64,000 bases of DNA from Nocardia sp. alder85J (lineage in GTDB: Bacteria > Actinomycetota > Actinomycetes > Mycobacteriales > Mycobacteriaceae): positions 651,755-715,754 of the forward strand of contig NZ_JAIUCZ020000005.1 of the NCBI RefSeq assembly GCF_020176955.2. Reading direction: 5' to 3'. Below are positions 33,726 to 42,385 of the stretch, in pieces (position 1 is the stretch's first letter; each line of letters starts with the position of its first letter). The translations under genes were made by a program, and so were the position numbers. The notes beneath the pieces were generated by a model, which was not told the origin of the DNA, did not search any database, and saw nothing but the letters and a program-made list of their open reading frames with translations.

Positions 33726-34346
33726 TCAGTAGAACCGGCGGACGGCGAAGATGGCGAACCGGTTCAACGGCGTCAGCCCCACCGGGAAGCCGCGGTCGTA
33801 GGCGTTGAGCACCATGCCCTCACCGGCGTAGATACCGACGTGCGAACCGTCCCGGTTGAGTACCACGACATCTCCGGGCGACAACGCCGAGATCGGCACC
33901 GGACTGCCGGCCCGCGCCTGCTGGTACGTCGTCCGTGGCAGCGACACCCCGACCTGCCGGAACGCCCACTGCACCAAGCCGGAGCAGTCGTAGGCGATCG
34001 GACCGGTGGCGCCCCATTCGTAGGGCTTGCCGACCTGGGTCCCGGCGATGCTCAGCGCGGCCAGCGCGCGGGGACTGGAGATCGGCACCGAGGACGCGAG
34101 CGCCGCGGGCCCGGCCGCCGAGCCGGATCCGAAACCGCCGGAGACGTCCTCGAGCGGACCGACGATATCGGTGACGTCGAAGGGCAGATCCACCGAGACC
34201 TCCACCGGCAGTTCCGTTCCGGCGGGCAGCACATCGTCGAGATCGAGACTGGTGGCGGTGGCCGGACCCGCCCAGACCACCCCGGCCAGGGATATCGCCG
34301 CGGCCGCCAGACACAGCCGGGCCGTCGCTCGCGCCGAACTCGTCAT
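33726..34346 (-). CDS. Secreted NlpC/P60 peptidoglycan endopeptidase
   Basis: A 206-residue exported cell-wall hydrolase. A signal peptide with an AGPATA-type cleavage site (about residue 31) precedes a short linker and the NlpC/P60 domain (about 95-206). The nucleophile is in YDCSGLVQWAF and the histidine in DGSHVGIYAGEG. At the third triad position, usually His in MxHAP, the sequence reads VLNAYDRG, so Asn fills it. Asn is tolerated in this family. It likely cuts D-Glu-mDAP bonds. It is downstream of ileS on the same strand with 253 bases between. Confidence 0.88.
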   Translation of the reverse strand: MTSSARATARLCLAAAAISLAGVVWAGPATATSLDLDDVLPAGTELPVEVSVDLPFDVTDIVGPLEDVSGGFGSGSAAGPAALASSVPISSPRALAALSIAGTQVGKPYEWGATGPIAYDCSGLVQWAFRQVGVSLPRTTYQQARAGSPVPISALSPGDVVVLNRDGSHVGIYAGEGMVLNAYDRGFPVGLTPLNRFAIFAVRRFY

Positions 34347-34372
34347 GCACGCACCTTTCGGTCGCTACAGTG

Positions 34373-34394
34373 CGCCGCGCGACATCGCGCGGCG
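34373..34394 (-). promoter_or_regulatory. Leader hairpin before the NlpC/P60 gene
   Basis: A 10-bp G+C stem (34373-34382 with 34385-34394) lies about 27 bases upstream of the start, in the 5' untranslated region. I looked for a c-di-AMP (ydaO) riboswitch, common ahead of such genes, and did not see its core. Confidence 0.35.
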
Positions 34395-34599
34395 GCGAGG
34401 GCATCACCAGAAACCACAGAATTCACACCAGCATCAGACGACGCTGTAGATGTGTTTTGTATCTCAGGCCACAAGAGGCACACAAGGGACGATCGGGATC
34501 CTTTTCCGATCTGCAACCCGATCGGCGCGGCGCCGGGGTTGCGCAGACCACGCGGGCCGCGACGACCCGTCGACGCCTCGAAATGCCCTGCAACCGCAC

Positions 34600-37500
34600 T
34601 CATCCACCGACGGTGCGCCGAACGGTCCCGATGACCGGTCGGCATGCCTCGCTCCTCGGCGCGGTCAGCTCACCCAACCGGAGCAGGCCGCCTCGCCGCA
34701 GACTCCGCGTCCGATCGGCCCGGCCACGACGCAGAGCGGCCCGGACCCCGCCGACGATCTCGGCGGCGCCGGACCCGGCCTCCCCGAAGGTCAGCGCGGT
34801 GGCGAGGATCTCCCCGGCGATCAGCTCGCGATGGGTCTCGGCCCAGTGCTTGTGCTCGGCCGGGACCTCCAGCACCACGGTGATCCGGTCGGAGACCTCC
34901 AGACCCAGCGACTTGCGGGTCTCCTGGAGGTCGCGGATCAGGTCGCGGGCCCAGCCCTCGGCCTCCAGCTCCTCGGTGACCTCCGAATTCAGCACCACCA
35001 GACCGGCGTTGCCGGGCAGGGCGGCGGTCGACTCGGGTTCGGCGGCCACCAGGCGCTGGGTGTACTCCTCGGGCAGCAGCGTGATGCCCGCCGCGCTGAC
35101 CACACCCTCGGGGCTCTCCGACCACTGACCGGCCTTGACCGCCTTGATCACCGTCTGCACGTCCTTGCCGAGACGCGGGCCCGCGGCGCGGGCGTTGACG
35201 GCGAGTTCGAAGCGGCCGTGCGCGGCGACGTCGGTGGTCAGGTCGACCCGCTTGACGTTGACCTCGTCGGCGACCAGATCCGCGAACGGCCGCAACCGAT
35301 CCGCGTCCGGCGCGGCGATGGTCAGCTCGGACAGCGGCAGCCGCACCCGCAGGTTCTGCGCCTTGCGCAGGCTCAGCGCCGTGGAGCACACCGACCGCAC
35401 CTCGTCCATCGCCGCCACCAGCTCCGGATCGCGCGGCAGCTCCCGCGCCTCCGGCCAGTCGGCCAGATGCACCGAACGCTCACCGGTGAGCCCCCGCCAG
35501 ATCACCTCGGTGATCAACGGCAGCAACGGGGAGGCGAGCCGGCAGGTGGTCTCCAGCACGGTGTGCAGGGTGTCGACCGCGTCGCGATCCTCCTCCCAGA
35601 ACCGCGTCCGGGACCGGCGCACATACCAATTGGTGAGGGCGTCGGCGAAGGTGCGCAGCGCGTCGCAGGCGGTCGCGATGTCGTAGGCCTCCAGCGCGTC
35701 GGTCATGACATCGCGGGTCTCGGCCAGCTTCGCGAGGATGTAGCGGTCCAGCACGTGCGGCGAATCTGTGCGCCGGGCACCGGGTTTCGAGGCGTACAGC
35801 TGGAGGAACGTCCACGCGTTCCACAGCGGCCGCAGCGCCTGGCCGACCCCCTCGCGGATGCCGCGCTCGGTGACGATCAGGTTGCCGCCGCGCAGGACCG
35901 GCGAGGCCATCAGGAACCAGCGCATGGCATCGGAGCCGTCGCGGTCGAAGACCTCGTTGACGTCGGGATAGTTGCCCTTCGACTTCGACATCTTCAGGCC
36001 GTCGTTGCCGAGCACGATGCCGTGCGCGATCACCGATCGGAAGGCCGGCCGGTCGAACAGCGCCGTGGCCATCACGTGCAGGTTGTAGAACCAGCCGCGG
36101 GTCTGGCCGTTGTACTCGACGATGAAGTCGCCCGGATTGTGCGCTGGCACACCGGCTGTGCCCTCGAACCATTCCTTGTTCTCGAACGGGTAGTGCACCT
36201 GCGCGTACGGCATCGACCCGGACTCGAACCAGCAGTCCAGCACCTCCGGGGTGCGGCGCATCATCGACTTCCCGGTCGGGTCGTCGGGATTGGGCCGCAC
36301 CAACTCGTCGATGGCGGGCCGGTGCAGATCCGTGGGGCGCACGCCGAAGTCGTGTTCCAGCTGGTCCAGCGAGCCGTACACGTCCACTCGCGGGTAGGCC
36401 GGATCGTCGGAGATCCAGACCGGAATCGGCGCACCCCAGTAGCGGTTCCGGCTGATGTTCCAGTCGCGCGCGTTCTCCAGCCACTTGCCGAACTGGCCGT
36501 CGCGGATGTGGTCGGGCACCCAGGTGATCTGCTGGTTCAGCTCGACCATGCGGTCGCGGAAGGTGGTGACCGCCACGAACCAGGACGGCACCGCCATGTA
36601 GATCAGCGGCTGGCCCGACCGCCAGCTGTGCGGATAGGAGTGCTCGATCGTCTCGTGCCGCAACAGTTTCCCGGCGGCCTTGAGATCCTTGATGATGACC
36701 GGGTTGGCGTCGAACACCATCAGGCCCTCGTAGGGCGGGACCATCGAGGTGAAGCGTCCGCCCTGGTCCAGCGGCTGCACCAGCTCGATGCCGTGCTCGA
36801 CGCAGACCGCCATGTCCTCCTCACCGAATGCCGGTGCCAGGTGCACGATTCCGGTGCCGGAGTCGGTGGTCACGTAGTCGGCGGTCAGCACCCGATGCGA
36901 ATTCGGGTGTCCGGCGAAGAAATCGAACGGCGGCAGGTAGCGCAGGTCGGCCAGCGCCGCGCCGAGATGTTCGGACAACACCTCGACCTCGTCGCCCAGC
37001 TCCCGGCCGTAGTGCGAGACCCGTTCGGCGGCAAGCAGGTAACGCTTGCCGTCGCGGCCGCGCACCTGCACGTAGGTGATGTCGGGATGGACGGCGACGG
37101 CCAGGTTGGACGGCAGCGTCCACGGGGTCGTGGTCCAGATCAGCGCCTGGGCGCCGTCGAGTTCGTGCAGCGGATGATCTTCCGGCACAACGAGGGTCAT
37201 GTCCACGGTGACCGCCGGATCCTGGCGCATCCGGTACGCGTCGTCGAGGCGGGCCTCCTGATTCGACAGCGGCGTCTGCTCGTACCAGCTGTACGGCAGC
37301 ACCCGGAAGCCCTGGTAGACAAGGCCCTTGTCGTACAACGACTTGAACGCCCACATGACCGACTCCATGAAGTCGAGGTCCAGCGTCTTGTAATCGTTGT
37401 CGAAGTCGACCCAGCGGGCCTGACGTGTCACATATGTGCGCCACTCGTCGGTATACCGCAGGACGGAGCTTTTGCAGGCGGCATTGAATTCCGCGAGCCC

Positions 37501-37878
37501 CATCTCGTCGATCTGTGATTTGTCCGTGATACCGAGCTGCTTCTCGGTCTCGATTTCCGCAGGCAGACCGTGGGTGTCCCAGCCGAATCTGCGCTCGACC
37601 TTCTTGCCGCGCATGGTCTGGAAACGCGGGATCAAATCCTTCACGTATCCGGTCAGCAGGTGCCCGTAATGCGGCAACCCGTTGGCGAAGGGGGGGCCGT
37701 CGTAGAAGACGAACTCGTCGCGGCCGTCGCGGTTGTCGATGCTGGCCTGGAAGGTGTCGTCGGCGGCCCAGTAGTCGAGTACCCGGCGCTCCAGATCGGG
37801 GAACGACACCTGGCCGCCCGCACCGAGATCCACTCGGGGATAGGCCGCACCGACGGGTGTGGGGGTTTCGTCCGCCAT
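34600..37878 (-). CDS. ileS: Isoleucyl-tRNA synthetase (large, eukaryote-like type)
   Basis: A 1092-residue class I synthetase. The HIGH motif is in FANGLPHYGHLLTG, KMSKS is in LKMSKSKGNYPD, and the editing domain lies between. Length and sequence fit the second IleRS type, usual in Mycobacterium and Nocardia and known for low mupirocin sensitivity. ATG 37878 begins MADETPTPVG, and the longer frame upstream is discarded. The last 35 residues are basic and not conserved. A T-box leader lies upstream. The gene is the end of the wag31 side of the dcw cluster. Confidence 0.95.
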   Translation of the reverse strand: MADETPTPVGAAYPRVDLGAGGQVSFPDLERRVLDYWAADDTFQASIDNRDGRDEFVFYDGPPFANGLPHYGHLLTGYVKDLIPRFQTMRGKKVERRFGWDTHGLPAEIETEKQLGITDKSQIDEMGLAEFNAACKSSVLRYTDEWRTYVTRQARWVDFDNDYKTLDLDFMESVMWAFKSLYDKGLVYQGFRVLPYSWYEQTPLSNQEARLDDAYRMRQDPAVTVDMTLVVPEDHPLHELDGAQALIWTTTPWTLPSNLAVAVHPDITYVQVRGRDGKRYLLAAERVSHYGRELGDEVEVLSEHLGAALADLRYLPPFDFFAGHPNSHRVLTADYVTTDSGTGIVHLAPAFGEEDMAVCVEHGIELVQPLDQGGRFTSMVPPYEGLMVFDANPVIIKDLKAAGKLLRHETIEHSYPHSWRSGQPLIYMAVPSWFVAVTTFRDRMVELNQQITWVPDHIRDGQFGKWLENARDWNISRNRYWGAPIPVWISDDPAYPRVDVYGSLDQLEHDFGVRPTDLHRPAIDELVRPNPDDPTGKSMMRRTPEVLDCWFESGSMPYAQVHYPFENKEWFEGTAGVPAHNPGDFIVEYNGQTRGWFYNLHVMATALFDRPAFRSVIAHGIVLGNDGLKMSKSKGNYPDVNEVFDRDGSDAMRWFLMASPVLRGGNLIVTERGIREGVGQALRPLWNAWTFLQLYASKPGARRTDSPHVLDRYILAKLAETRDVMTDALEAYDIATACDALRTFADALTNWYVRRSRTRFWEEDRDAVDTLHTVLETTCRLASPLLPLITEVIWRGLTGERSVHLADWPEARELPRDPELVAAMDEVRSVCSTALSLRKAQNLRVRLPLSELTIAAPDADRLRPFADLVADEVNVKRVDLTTDVAAHGRFELAVNARAAGPRLGKDVQTVIKAVKAGQWSESPEGVVSAAGITLLPEEYTQRLVAAEPESTAALPGNAGLVVLNSEVTEELEAEGWARDLIRDLQETRKSLGLEVSDRITVVLEVPAEHKHWAETHRELIAGEILATALTFGEAGSGAAEIVGGVRAALRRGRADRTRSLRRGGLLRLGELTAPRSEACRPVIGTVRRTVGG

Positions 37879-37939
37879 CGCTGGCTGTGGTCTCCTCGTG
37901 CCGGCGCCGTAGGGCGCGTATGCGGTCACGGGGACGACA

Positions 37940-38165
37940 TCGGCGCCCGTGCGCCGAAACCGCGGTACCACCCCGCTTGCCCGGACATCTCGGACGCCTA
38001 CCGCGCATCCGAGCCCTTCGGGCCTCTCGTTGCGAGCTGTGTCGGGCTCACCCGTCCGGTTCTACTGAGTGTGGCCGGAGCCTCGCGGGCACTCGGCACA
38101 CCGTTCTTCCGAAGGCTCCCCGGTGATGGCCGGATCTTCGCCGATACTTCCGATCAGGTTTCTGG
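37940..38165 (-). promoter_or_regulatory. T-box riboswitch controlling ileS
   Basis: The minus strand carries TGGTACCGCGG (37960-37970), the T-box antiterminator core that pairs with the tRNA acceptor end. About 155 bases upstream is CCATCACCGGGGAGCC, with the specifier codon ATC at 38125-38127, matching tRNA-Ile, followed by CTTCGGAAGAACGG. A hairpin TCGGCGC-N4-GCGCCGA at 37940-37957 comes just after the core. Spacing to the GAGGAG site fits the translational control reported for actinobacterial ileS T-boxes. No terminator with a T-tract is visible. Confidence 0.93.
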
Positions 38166-38226
38166 TTTGATTGTAGCCACCGCGGGCAACTCACTTTTCG
38201 GGCCTCACCCGGTGCGAGCATCCGAG

Positions 38227-38433
38227 TCAGCGTTTGGCGTGTCTGCCGGGGCGGATCACCGAGTCGTCGGTGGACTGCCGGTTGGACAGAGCGCTGGCGA
38301 GCAGTACCACGGCACCGATCACACAGACCACGATGCAACCCCACGCCCACACCACCGAACCGGTGGTCAGCGCGGTCACCAGCAACGCGAAACCGATCGC
38401 GGCCAGTACGAGCGTCAGGACGAGCATGCTCAC
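38227..38433 (-). CDS. Small two-helix membrane protein
   Basis: A 68-residue protein with two membrane helices (LVLTLVLAAIGFALLVTALT and VVWAWGCIVVCVIGAVVLLA) and a short basic C-terminus. Function unknown. It lies between wag31 and the ileS leader on the same strand, a place where a small membrane protein (Rv2144c) also follows wag31 in M. tuberculosis. Its size fits a real gene because hydrophobic helices are not expected from a shadow frame here. Confidence 0.72.
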   Translation of the reverse strand: MSMLVLTLVLAAIGFALLVTALTTGSVVWAWGCIVVCVIGAVVLLASALSNRQSTDDSVIRPGRHAKR

Positions 38434-38521
38434 CCCCTAGGCGGGCCTTGGCGTGCGCCAAGACAATCGACCATGACACTGCTGCCGCTTCCCGGCGGGA
38501 AGGGCAGAGGCCGTACCGATT

Positions 38522-39358
38522 CTACTTGCCGCCCTTGCCGAATCCGGCCGACGCGTGGTTGCTGCCCATGCCGTCGAACGCGTCGCCGCCGTCGACCGGC
38601 ACCGCCGAACCGCGATTCTCCAGCTCTTCGAGCTGCGACTCCAGGTAGGACTTCAGCCGCACCCGGTACTCCCGCTCGAAGGTCTTGAGCTGCTCGATCC
38701 GGCTCTCCAGCACACTGCGCTGCTGGGTGATGGTGGCCATGATCTCGGTGTGCTTGCGCTCGGCGTCGGCCTGCAACGTGTCGGCCTTCTCCTTGGCCTG
38801 ACGCAGCTGGCTGTCCGAACGGTTCTGCGCATCCGACAACAGCGCCTCGGCCTTCTGCCGGGACTCGCCGATCATCGCCTCGGAACGGGTGCGCGCCTCA
38901 CTGACCAGACGCTCCGAATTCGCTCGCGCATTGGCCAGCAACTGCTCGGCCTCGGTCTTGGCGTCGCTGGTGAGCCGGTCCGCCATCTCCTGCGCCAGGC
39001 TGAGCACCTTGGCGGCCTGGAGGTTCGCGTCGGCTCCGCCCACATCCTTCGGCACCGGGGGCGGGGCCATCGGCATGGGCGCCGGCTGCGGCACCGGTAC
39101 GGGTTTGGGCGGCTCGGGTTGCGGCGGCGCCGGTTTCACCGCCTGCGGGGCCGGGCGCGGGGCCTTCTTGGCCTCGGACAGCTCGGCATCCAGCTCGGCA
39201 ACCCGCTGGCGCAGATCGGCGTTTTCTTCGATGAGACGTGAGAGCTCCTGCTCGACCAGGTCGAGGAAGGCGTCGACCTCGTCCTCGTTGTAGCCGCGCT
39301 TCCCGATCGGCGGTTTGCTGAACGCGACGTTGTGCACATCGGCTGGGGTCAGCGGCAT
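38522..39358 (-). CDS. wag31: Polar growth protein Wag31/DivIVA
   Basis: A 278-residue DivIVA homologue that gathers at poles and septa and directs polar peptidoglycan synthesis. The N-terminal membrane-binding domain (PADVHNVAFSKPPIGKRGYN, then EDEVDAFLDLVEQE) covers residues 5-40. A short coiled coil is followed by a proline-rich linker (about 65-105), then a long coiled coil (about 110-245) with regular Ala/Leu heptads and a glycine-rich tail. The Mtb protein is phosphorylated on Thr73 in the linker region; a matching threonine is not obvious here. Start ATG 39358. Confidence 0.95.
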   Translation of the reverse strand: MPLTPADVHNVAFSKPPIGKRGYNEDEVDAFLDLVEQELSRLIEENADLRQRVAELDAELSEAKKAPRPAPQAVKPAPPQPEPPKPVPVPQPAPMPMAPPPVPKDVGGADANLQAAKVLSLAQEMADRLTSDAKTEAEQLLANARANSERLVSEARTRSEAMIGESRQKAEALLSDAQNRSDSQLRQAKEKADTLQADAERKHTEIMATITQQRSVLESRIEQLKTFEREYRVRLKSYLESQLEELENRGSAVPVDGGDAFDGMGSNHASAGFGKGGK

Positions 39359-39385
39359 GGACGGATCCCTTCACGCTTCGTACGG

Positions 39386-39407
39386 AGATCTAGCGGTTAG
39401 ATCTAGC
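39386..39407. repeat. Direct repeat AGATCTAGC upstream of wag31
   Basis: AGATCTAGC occurs at 39386-39394 and 39399-39407, a 13-base period, 28 bases before the wag31 start. Each copy holds the palindrome AGATCT. It may be part of the wag31 promoter or a regulator site. The base composition is much less G+C-rich than around it. Confidence 0.5.
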
Positions 39408-39435
39408 AAGCTTTTCTTCGTCTCCACCCATTCTG

Positions 39436-39747
39436 TCACACCGGGGCTACCGGCTGCCCGAGCCTGCTCGTGATCGACATCAGGATGAAGACTATGAATA
39501 TCAGCACCATAATCGACAGATCGAGACGAATTCCCCCCAAGTTCACGGGAGGTATCAACCGCCTCAGGAGTTTCACCGGAGGGTCCGTGATGGAGAAGAC
39601 GACCTCGAGGATGACCGCCATGACGCCGCGCGGATGCCAGTCGCGCGCGAAGCTACGGATGAACTCGACGACGATTCGGCCGATCAGCAGCAGCCAGAAG
39701 AAGAACAGGACGTAGTACAGCACCAGGAACAGGGCCACAGCGTCCAC
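39436..39747 (-). CDS. YggT-family membrane protein
   Basis: A 103-residue integral membrane protein with two or three helices: LFLVLYYVLFFFWLLLIGRI and LSIMVLIFIVFILMSI. The motifs FSITDPPVKLLRRLIPP and GGIRLDLS are the YggT core. Conserved next to sepF and wag31 in actinobacteria (Rv2146c) and linked to division, but without a known activity. Start GTG 39747. Confidence 0.92.
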   Translation of the reverse strand: MDAVALFLVLYYVLFFFWLLLIGRIVVEFIRSFARDWHPRGVMAVILEVVFSITDPPVKLLRRLIPPVNLGGIRLDLSIMVLIFIVFILMSITSRLGQPVAPV

Positions 39748-39845
39748 TCTGCCTCAGAATCGGTGGCCTGCAAACTCCCCGCGCCGCGCCCGAGCGCGCC
39801 ACACCGGCCCCCGGCACTCGCCGGCGTACCCGTCTGCGCAGGTGA

Positions 39846-39872
39846 ACCCCCGGAACCACGGGCTCCGGGGGT
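39846..39872 (-). terminator. Hairpin after sepF
   Basis: A perfect 9-bp stem (39846-39854 with 39864-39872) with wobble pairing possible further in. It lies 19 bases after the sepF stop and before yggT, so it could end or attenuate the sepF transcript. Confidence 0.55.
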
Positions 39873-39890
39873 GGCGGCCGACGGCCGAAG

Positions 39891-40721
39891 TTACTTCTGG
39901 TTGTAGAAGCCGGTCTCGGCGATCCGGCGCCGCTCCTCGGCCGACACGTCGACATCCGCCGGGGACAGCAGGAACACCTTGGTGGCGACCTTGTCGAAGG
40001 AGCCGCGCAACGCGAACGCCAGACCGGCGGCGAAGTCGACCAGGCGGCGGGCGTCGGCATTGGACATCTCCACCAGGTCCATGATCACCGGGGTGCCGTC
40101 ACGGAATCGCTCACCGATGATGGCGGCCTCGGCGTACGTGCGCGGACGCAGGGTCGTGATCTTGGACAAGGGCCCACCCTCCTCGACGAACGCCGGAGAG
40201 CGTCGCGGTGCCGGCTCGTAGCGGGCACGCTCCTCCAGTCGCCGTTCTTCCAACCGGCGCTCGGCCTCCGGATCCACCGCCAGCGCACCGTGCGTGGTGC
40301 CGCGCACCACCGGGGCGCCGCCACCGGGCCGGTCGGTCGCCGGCCGGCCGGAACGCGCGGCCGGCACCGCCTCGACCCGCGCCGGACGCCGGGCCGCGTC
40401 GTAGCGGTCGCCCGCGTACGACTCGTCCCCGAACTCGCGCCGTGCGCCGGTGTACCCGGGCTGGTAGGCGTCCTGGTAGGTGGATTCGGCATAACCGGAC
40501 TCGTCGCCGTACCGGGCCGCGCGACCGGCCGCCTCGTACCGGGCGTCGCCGTACTCGCGGACCCGCCGCGGACCACGCTCGTCCACACTGCGCGGGCCGT
40601 CGGCACTACGCGGACCACGCTCGTCGACGCTACGCGGTGCGCGGTCGTCGACGTAATCGTCTTCGTATTCCTCGAGCGGAACCATGCCGAAGTACGCCTT
40701 GAACCTGTGCAGCGTGCTCAT
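39891..40721 (-). CDS. sepF: Cell division protein SepF
   Basis: A 276-residue FtsZ-binding protein. The N-terminal amphipathic membrane-binding helix is MSTLHRFKAYFGM. A disordered Arg/Asp/Tyr-rich linker (about 20-180) holds the duplicated unit PRSVDERGPR. The C-terminal SepF domain has ITTLRPRTYAEAAIIGERFR and PVIMDLVEMSNADARRLVDF. SepF joins the Z ring to the membrane and is the FtsZ anchor in organisms without FtsA, as here. The linker makes it longer than mycobacterial SepF. Confidence 0.95.
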   Translation of the reverse strand: MSTLHRFKAYFGMVPLEEYEDDYVDDRAPRSVDERGPRSADGPRSVDERGPRRVREYGDARYEAAGRAARYGDESGYAESTYQDAYQPGYTGARREFGDESYAGDRYDAARRPARVEAVPAARSGRPATDRPGGGAPVVRGTTHGALAVDPEAERRLEERRLEERARYEPAPRRSPAFVEEGGPLSKITTLRPRTYAEAAIIGERFRDGTPVIMDLVEMSNADARRLVDFAAGLAFALRGSFDKVATKVFLLSPADVDVSAEERRRIAETGFYNQK

Positions 40722-40826
40722 CCTGGTCGACCTTCCTCCGGCCCCCGGCTGCCTGGGGTGTTGAAGTCTTGCGCAATCCTCGCCAGCCCAGCATATGTTT
40801 CGAATGTGACTGATGAGGTTTGTTTG

Positions 40827-41600
40827 CTACTGGGAGGTTATCGGTCGAGCGCCCATGAGGGCAGTACCGACACGCACGCAGGTGGAGCCGTGCGCGATCG
40901 CAACCTCCAGATCTCCGGACATCCCGGCGGACAACTCGGTCGCCGCGGGGTGAGCAGCCCGCAGGCGCGCGTGGATCCCGGCGAGCCGGGCGAAGGCCGC
41001 CTCCACCTCGCTGTCCAGCGGCGGAATCGCCATCAGGCCCGCCAGCTGGAGGTTCTCGCAGCGCTCGACCTGGTCGGCGAGGGCCGCCAGTTCGGTGGGG
41101 ACGACGCCGCCGCGGCCCGGATCGCGATCCAGGCTCACTTGCAGCAACACTCGCAGCGCGGCGTCCCGGTGACCTGCGTCACGAGCCGCCGAAACGCCCT
41201 GGTCGAGCGCTGTTGCCAGACGTTCGCTGTCGACCGAATGGACTACTGCCGCCCAGCGCGCGACCGATTTGGCCTTGTTGCGCTGTAAACGGCCGATCAT
41301 GTGCCATCGGATCGGTGAGAGACCGCTCAGTTCGTCCACCTTGGCGGCGGCTTCCTGTTCGCGTGATTCGCCGAATTCCCGACGTCCCAATTGATAGAGA
41401 ATGTCGATATCCGAAGCGGGAAAGAATTTCGTGACGGGAAGTAATCGAACCGCCGCGGGATCCCGGCCGGCCGCCCGGCAGGCGGCCGCGATCCGGTCCA
41501 GCAGCCCGGTCAGGGCCGTACCCAGCGCGGCGGCGCGCGCCGAGCCCGGTACGGCGGCAACCGGTCCCCGGGCCGCCCCGGAGCCGGGGCCGGCGGTCAT
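40827..41600 (-). CDS. YggS/PLPBP-family pyridoxal phosphate-binding protein
   Basis: A 257-residue PLP-binding protein with an alanine-racemase-like barrel and no known catalysis. PLP homeostasis is the accepted role. The PLP lysine is in LLPVTKFFPASDI, and GESREQEAAAKVDEL and WHMIGRLQRNKAK are the family motifs, with GMSGDLEVAIAHGSTCVRVG near the end. It begins in the ATGA overlap with pgeF. In Mtb the same order (Rv2148c after Rv2149c) is found. Confidence 0.93.
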   Translation of the reverse strand: MTAGPGSGAARGPVAAVPGSARAAALGTALTGLLDRIAAACRAAGRDPAAVRLLPVTKFFPASDIDILYQLGRREFGESREQEAAAKVDELSGLSPIRWHMIGRLQRNKAKSVARWAAVVHSVDSERLATALDQGVSAARDAGHRDAALRVLLQVSLDRDPGRGGVVPTELAALADQVERCENLQLAGLMAIPPLDSEVEAAFARLAGIHARLRAAHPAATELSAGMSGDLEVAIAHGSTCVRVGTALMGARPITSQ

Positions 41601-42385
41601 AGCGCGGACTCCCCCGGGGTGACGTATTCCATCCAGATCACCCCGGCGATCCGACCGGTCGGGGCGCCGCGCCGATGACTGAACAGCGCCGCGTCCTCGA
41701 TGGTGCAACGCGGGTCGACGGCGACCGCGCCGACCCCGGCTGCCTCCAGCTGCCGCCGGATGCCCGCCCGCAGATCCAGCCCGGGGGTGCCCTTGGCGGT
41801 GGTGGTGGCACTGCCGGGCAGATGGGCCTCGACATCGGCGCGCATCGCGGCGGGCACCTCGTACTGCCGACCGCTCGCGGCGGGGCCGAGGAAGGCGCCG
41901 ATGCGCTCCGGCCGCGCCCCCACCGACCGCATCGCCTCCAGTACCCGCGGCACGATCCCGATCCGCGCGCCCACCCGGCCGGCGTGCACGGCCGCGATCA
42001 CCCCGGCCTCGTCGTCGGACAACAGCAACGGCACGCAGTCGGCGCTCAGCACCACCAGCGCCAAGCCGGGCACGGTGGTCACCAGGGCGTCGGTGACCGG
42101 CACCGGCTCCGCGCGGGGGCCGTCCACGATCTCCACGTTGCGGCTGTGCACCTGCTCCATCCAGACCAATCGATCCGGTTCCAGCCCGATCCCCTCGGCC
42201 AGCCGGATCCGGTTGCGCCGCACCGCCTCCGGATCGTCACCGACATGATCACCCAGATTGAACGAGTCGTAGGGGGCCCGCGAGAACCCGCCCGCCCGCG
42301 TGGTGGTCACCCGGCGGGTACGGACCTGACGGTCGGCTTCCGCATCGGTCCGATCGTGCACGTCGACGCCTCCGGAGTCGGTCAC
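41597..42385 (-). CDS. pgeF: Laccase-domain peptidoglycan editing factor (PgeF/YfiH)
   Basis: A 262-residue protein of the YfiH/PgeF family. E. coli PgeF removes wrongly added amino acids from UDP-MurNAc peptides, which fits the neighbours here. The metal ligands are in MEQVHSRNV, SADCVPLLL and AVHAGR. The last reads HAGRVG instead of HAGWRG. The GTG start at 42385 is chosen by similarity; the frame stays open to 42508 without homology. The gene is separated from ftsZ by 545 bases and a hairpin, so it probably has its own promoter. Confidence 0.9.
   Translation of the reverse strand: MTDSGGVDVHDRTDAEADRQVRTRRVTTTRAGGFSRAPYDSFNLGDHVGDDPEAVRRNRIRLAEGIGLEPDRLVWMEQVHSRNVEIVDGPRAEPVPVTDALVTTVPGLALVVLSADCVPLLLSDDEAGVIAAVHAGRVGARIGIVPRVLEAMRSVGARPERIGAFLGPAASGRQYEVPAAMRADVEAHLPGSATTTAKGTPGLDLRAGIRRQLEAAGVGAVAVDPRCTIEDAALFSHRRGAPTGRIAGVIWMEYVTPGESAL

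Noticed and set aside
34347..34599. A c-di-AMP riboswitch ahead of the NlpC/P60 gene
   Set aside because: The conserved core was looked for on the minus strand and not found; only a G+C hairpin is seen.
34450..37518. A 1022-residue open frame on the plus strand opposite ileS
   Set aside because: Same composition bias, no motifs, and it covers a clear isoleucyl-tRNA synthetase gene.
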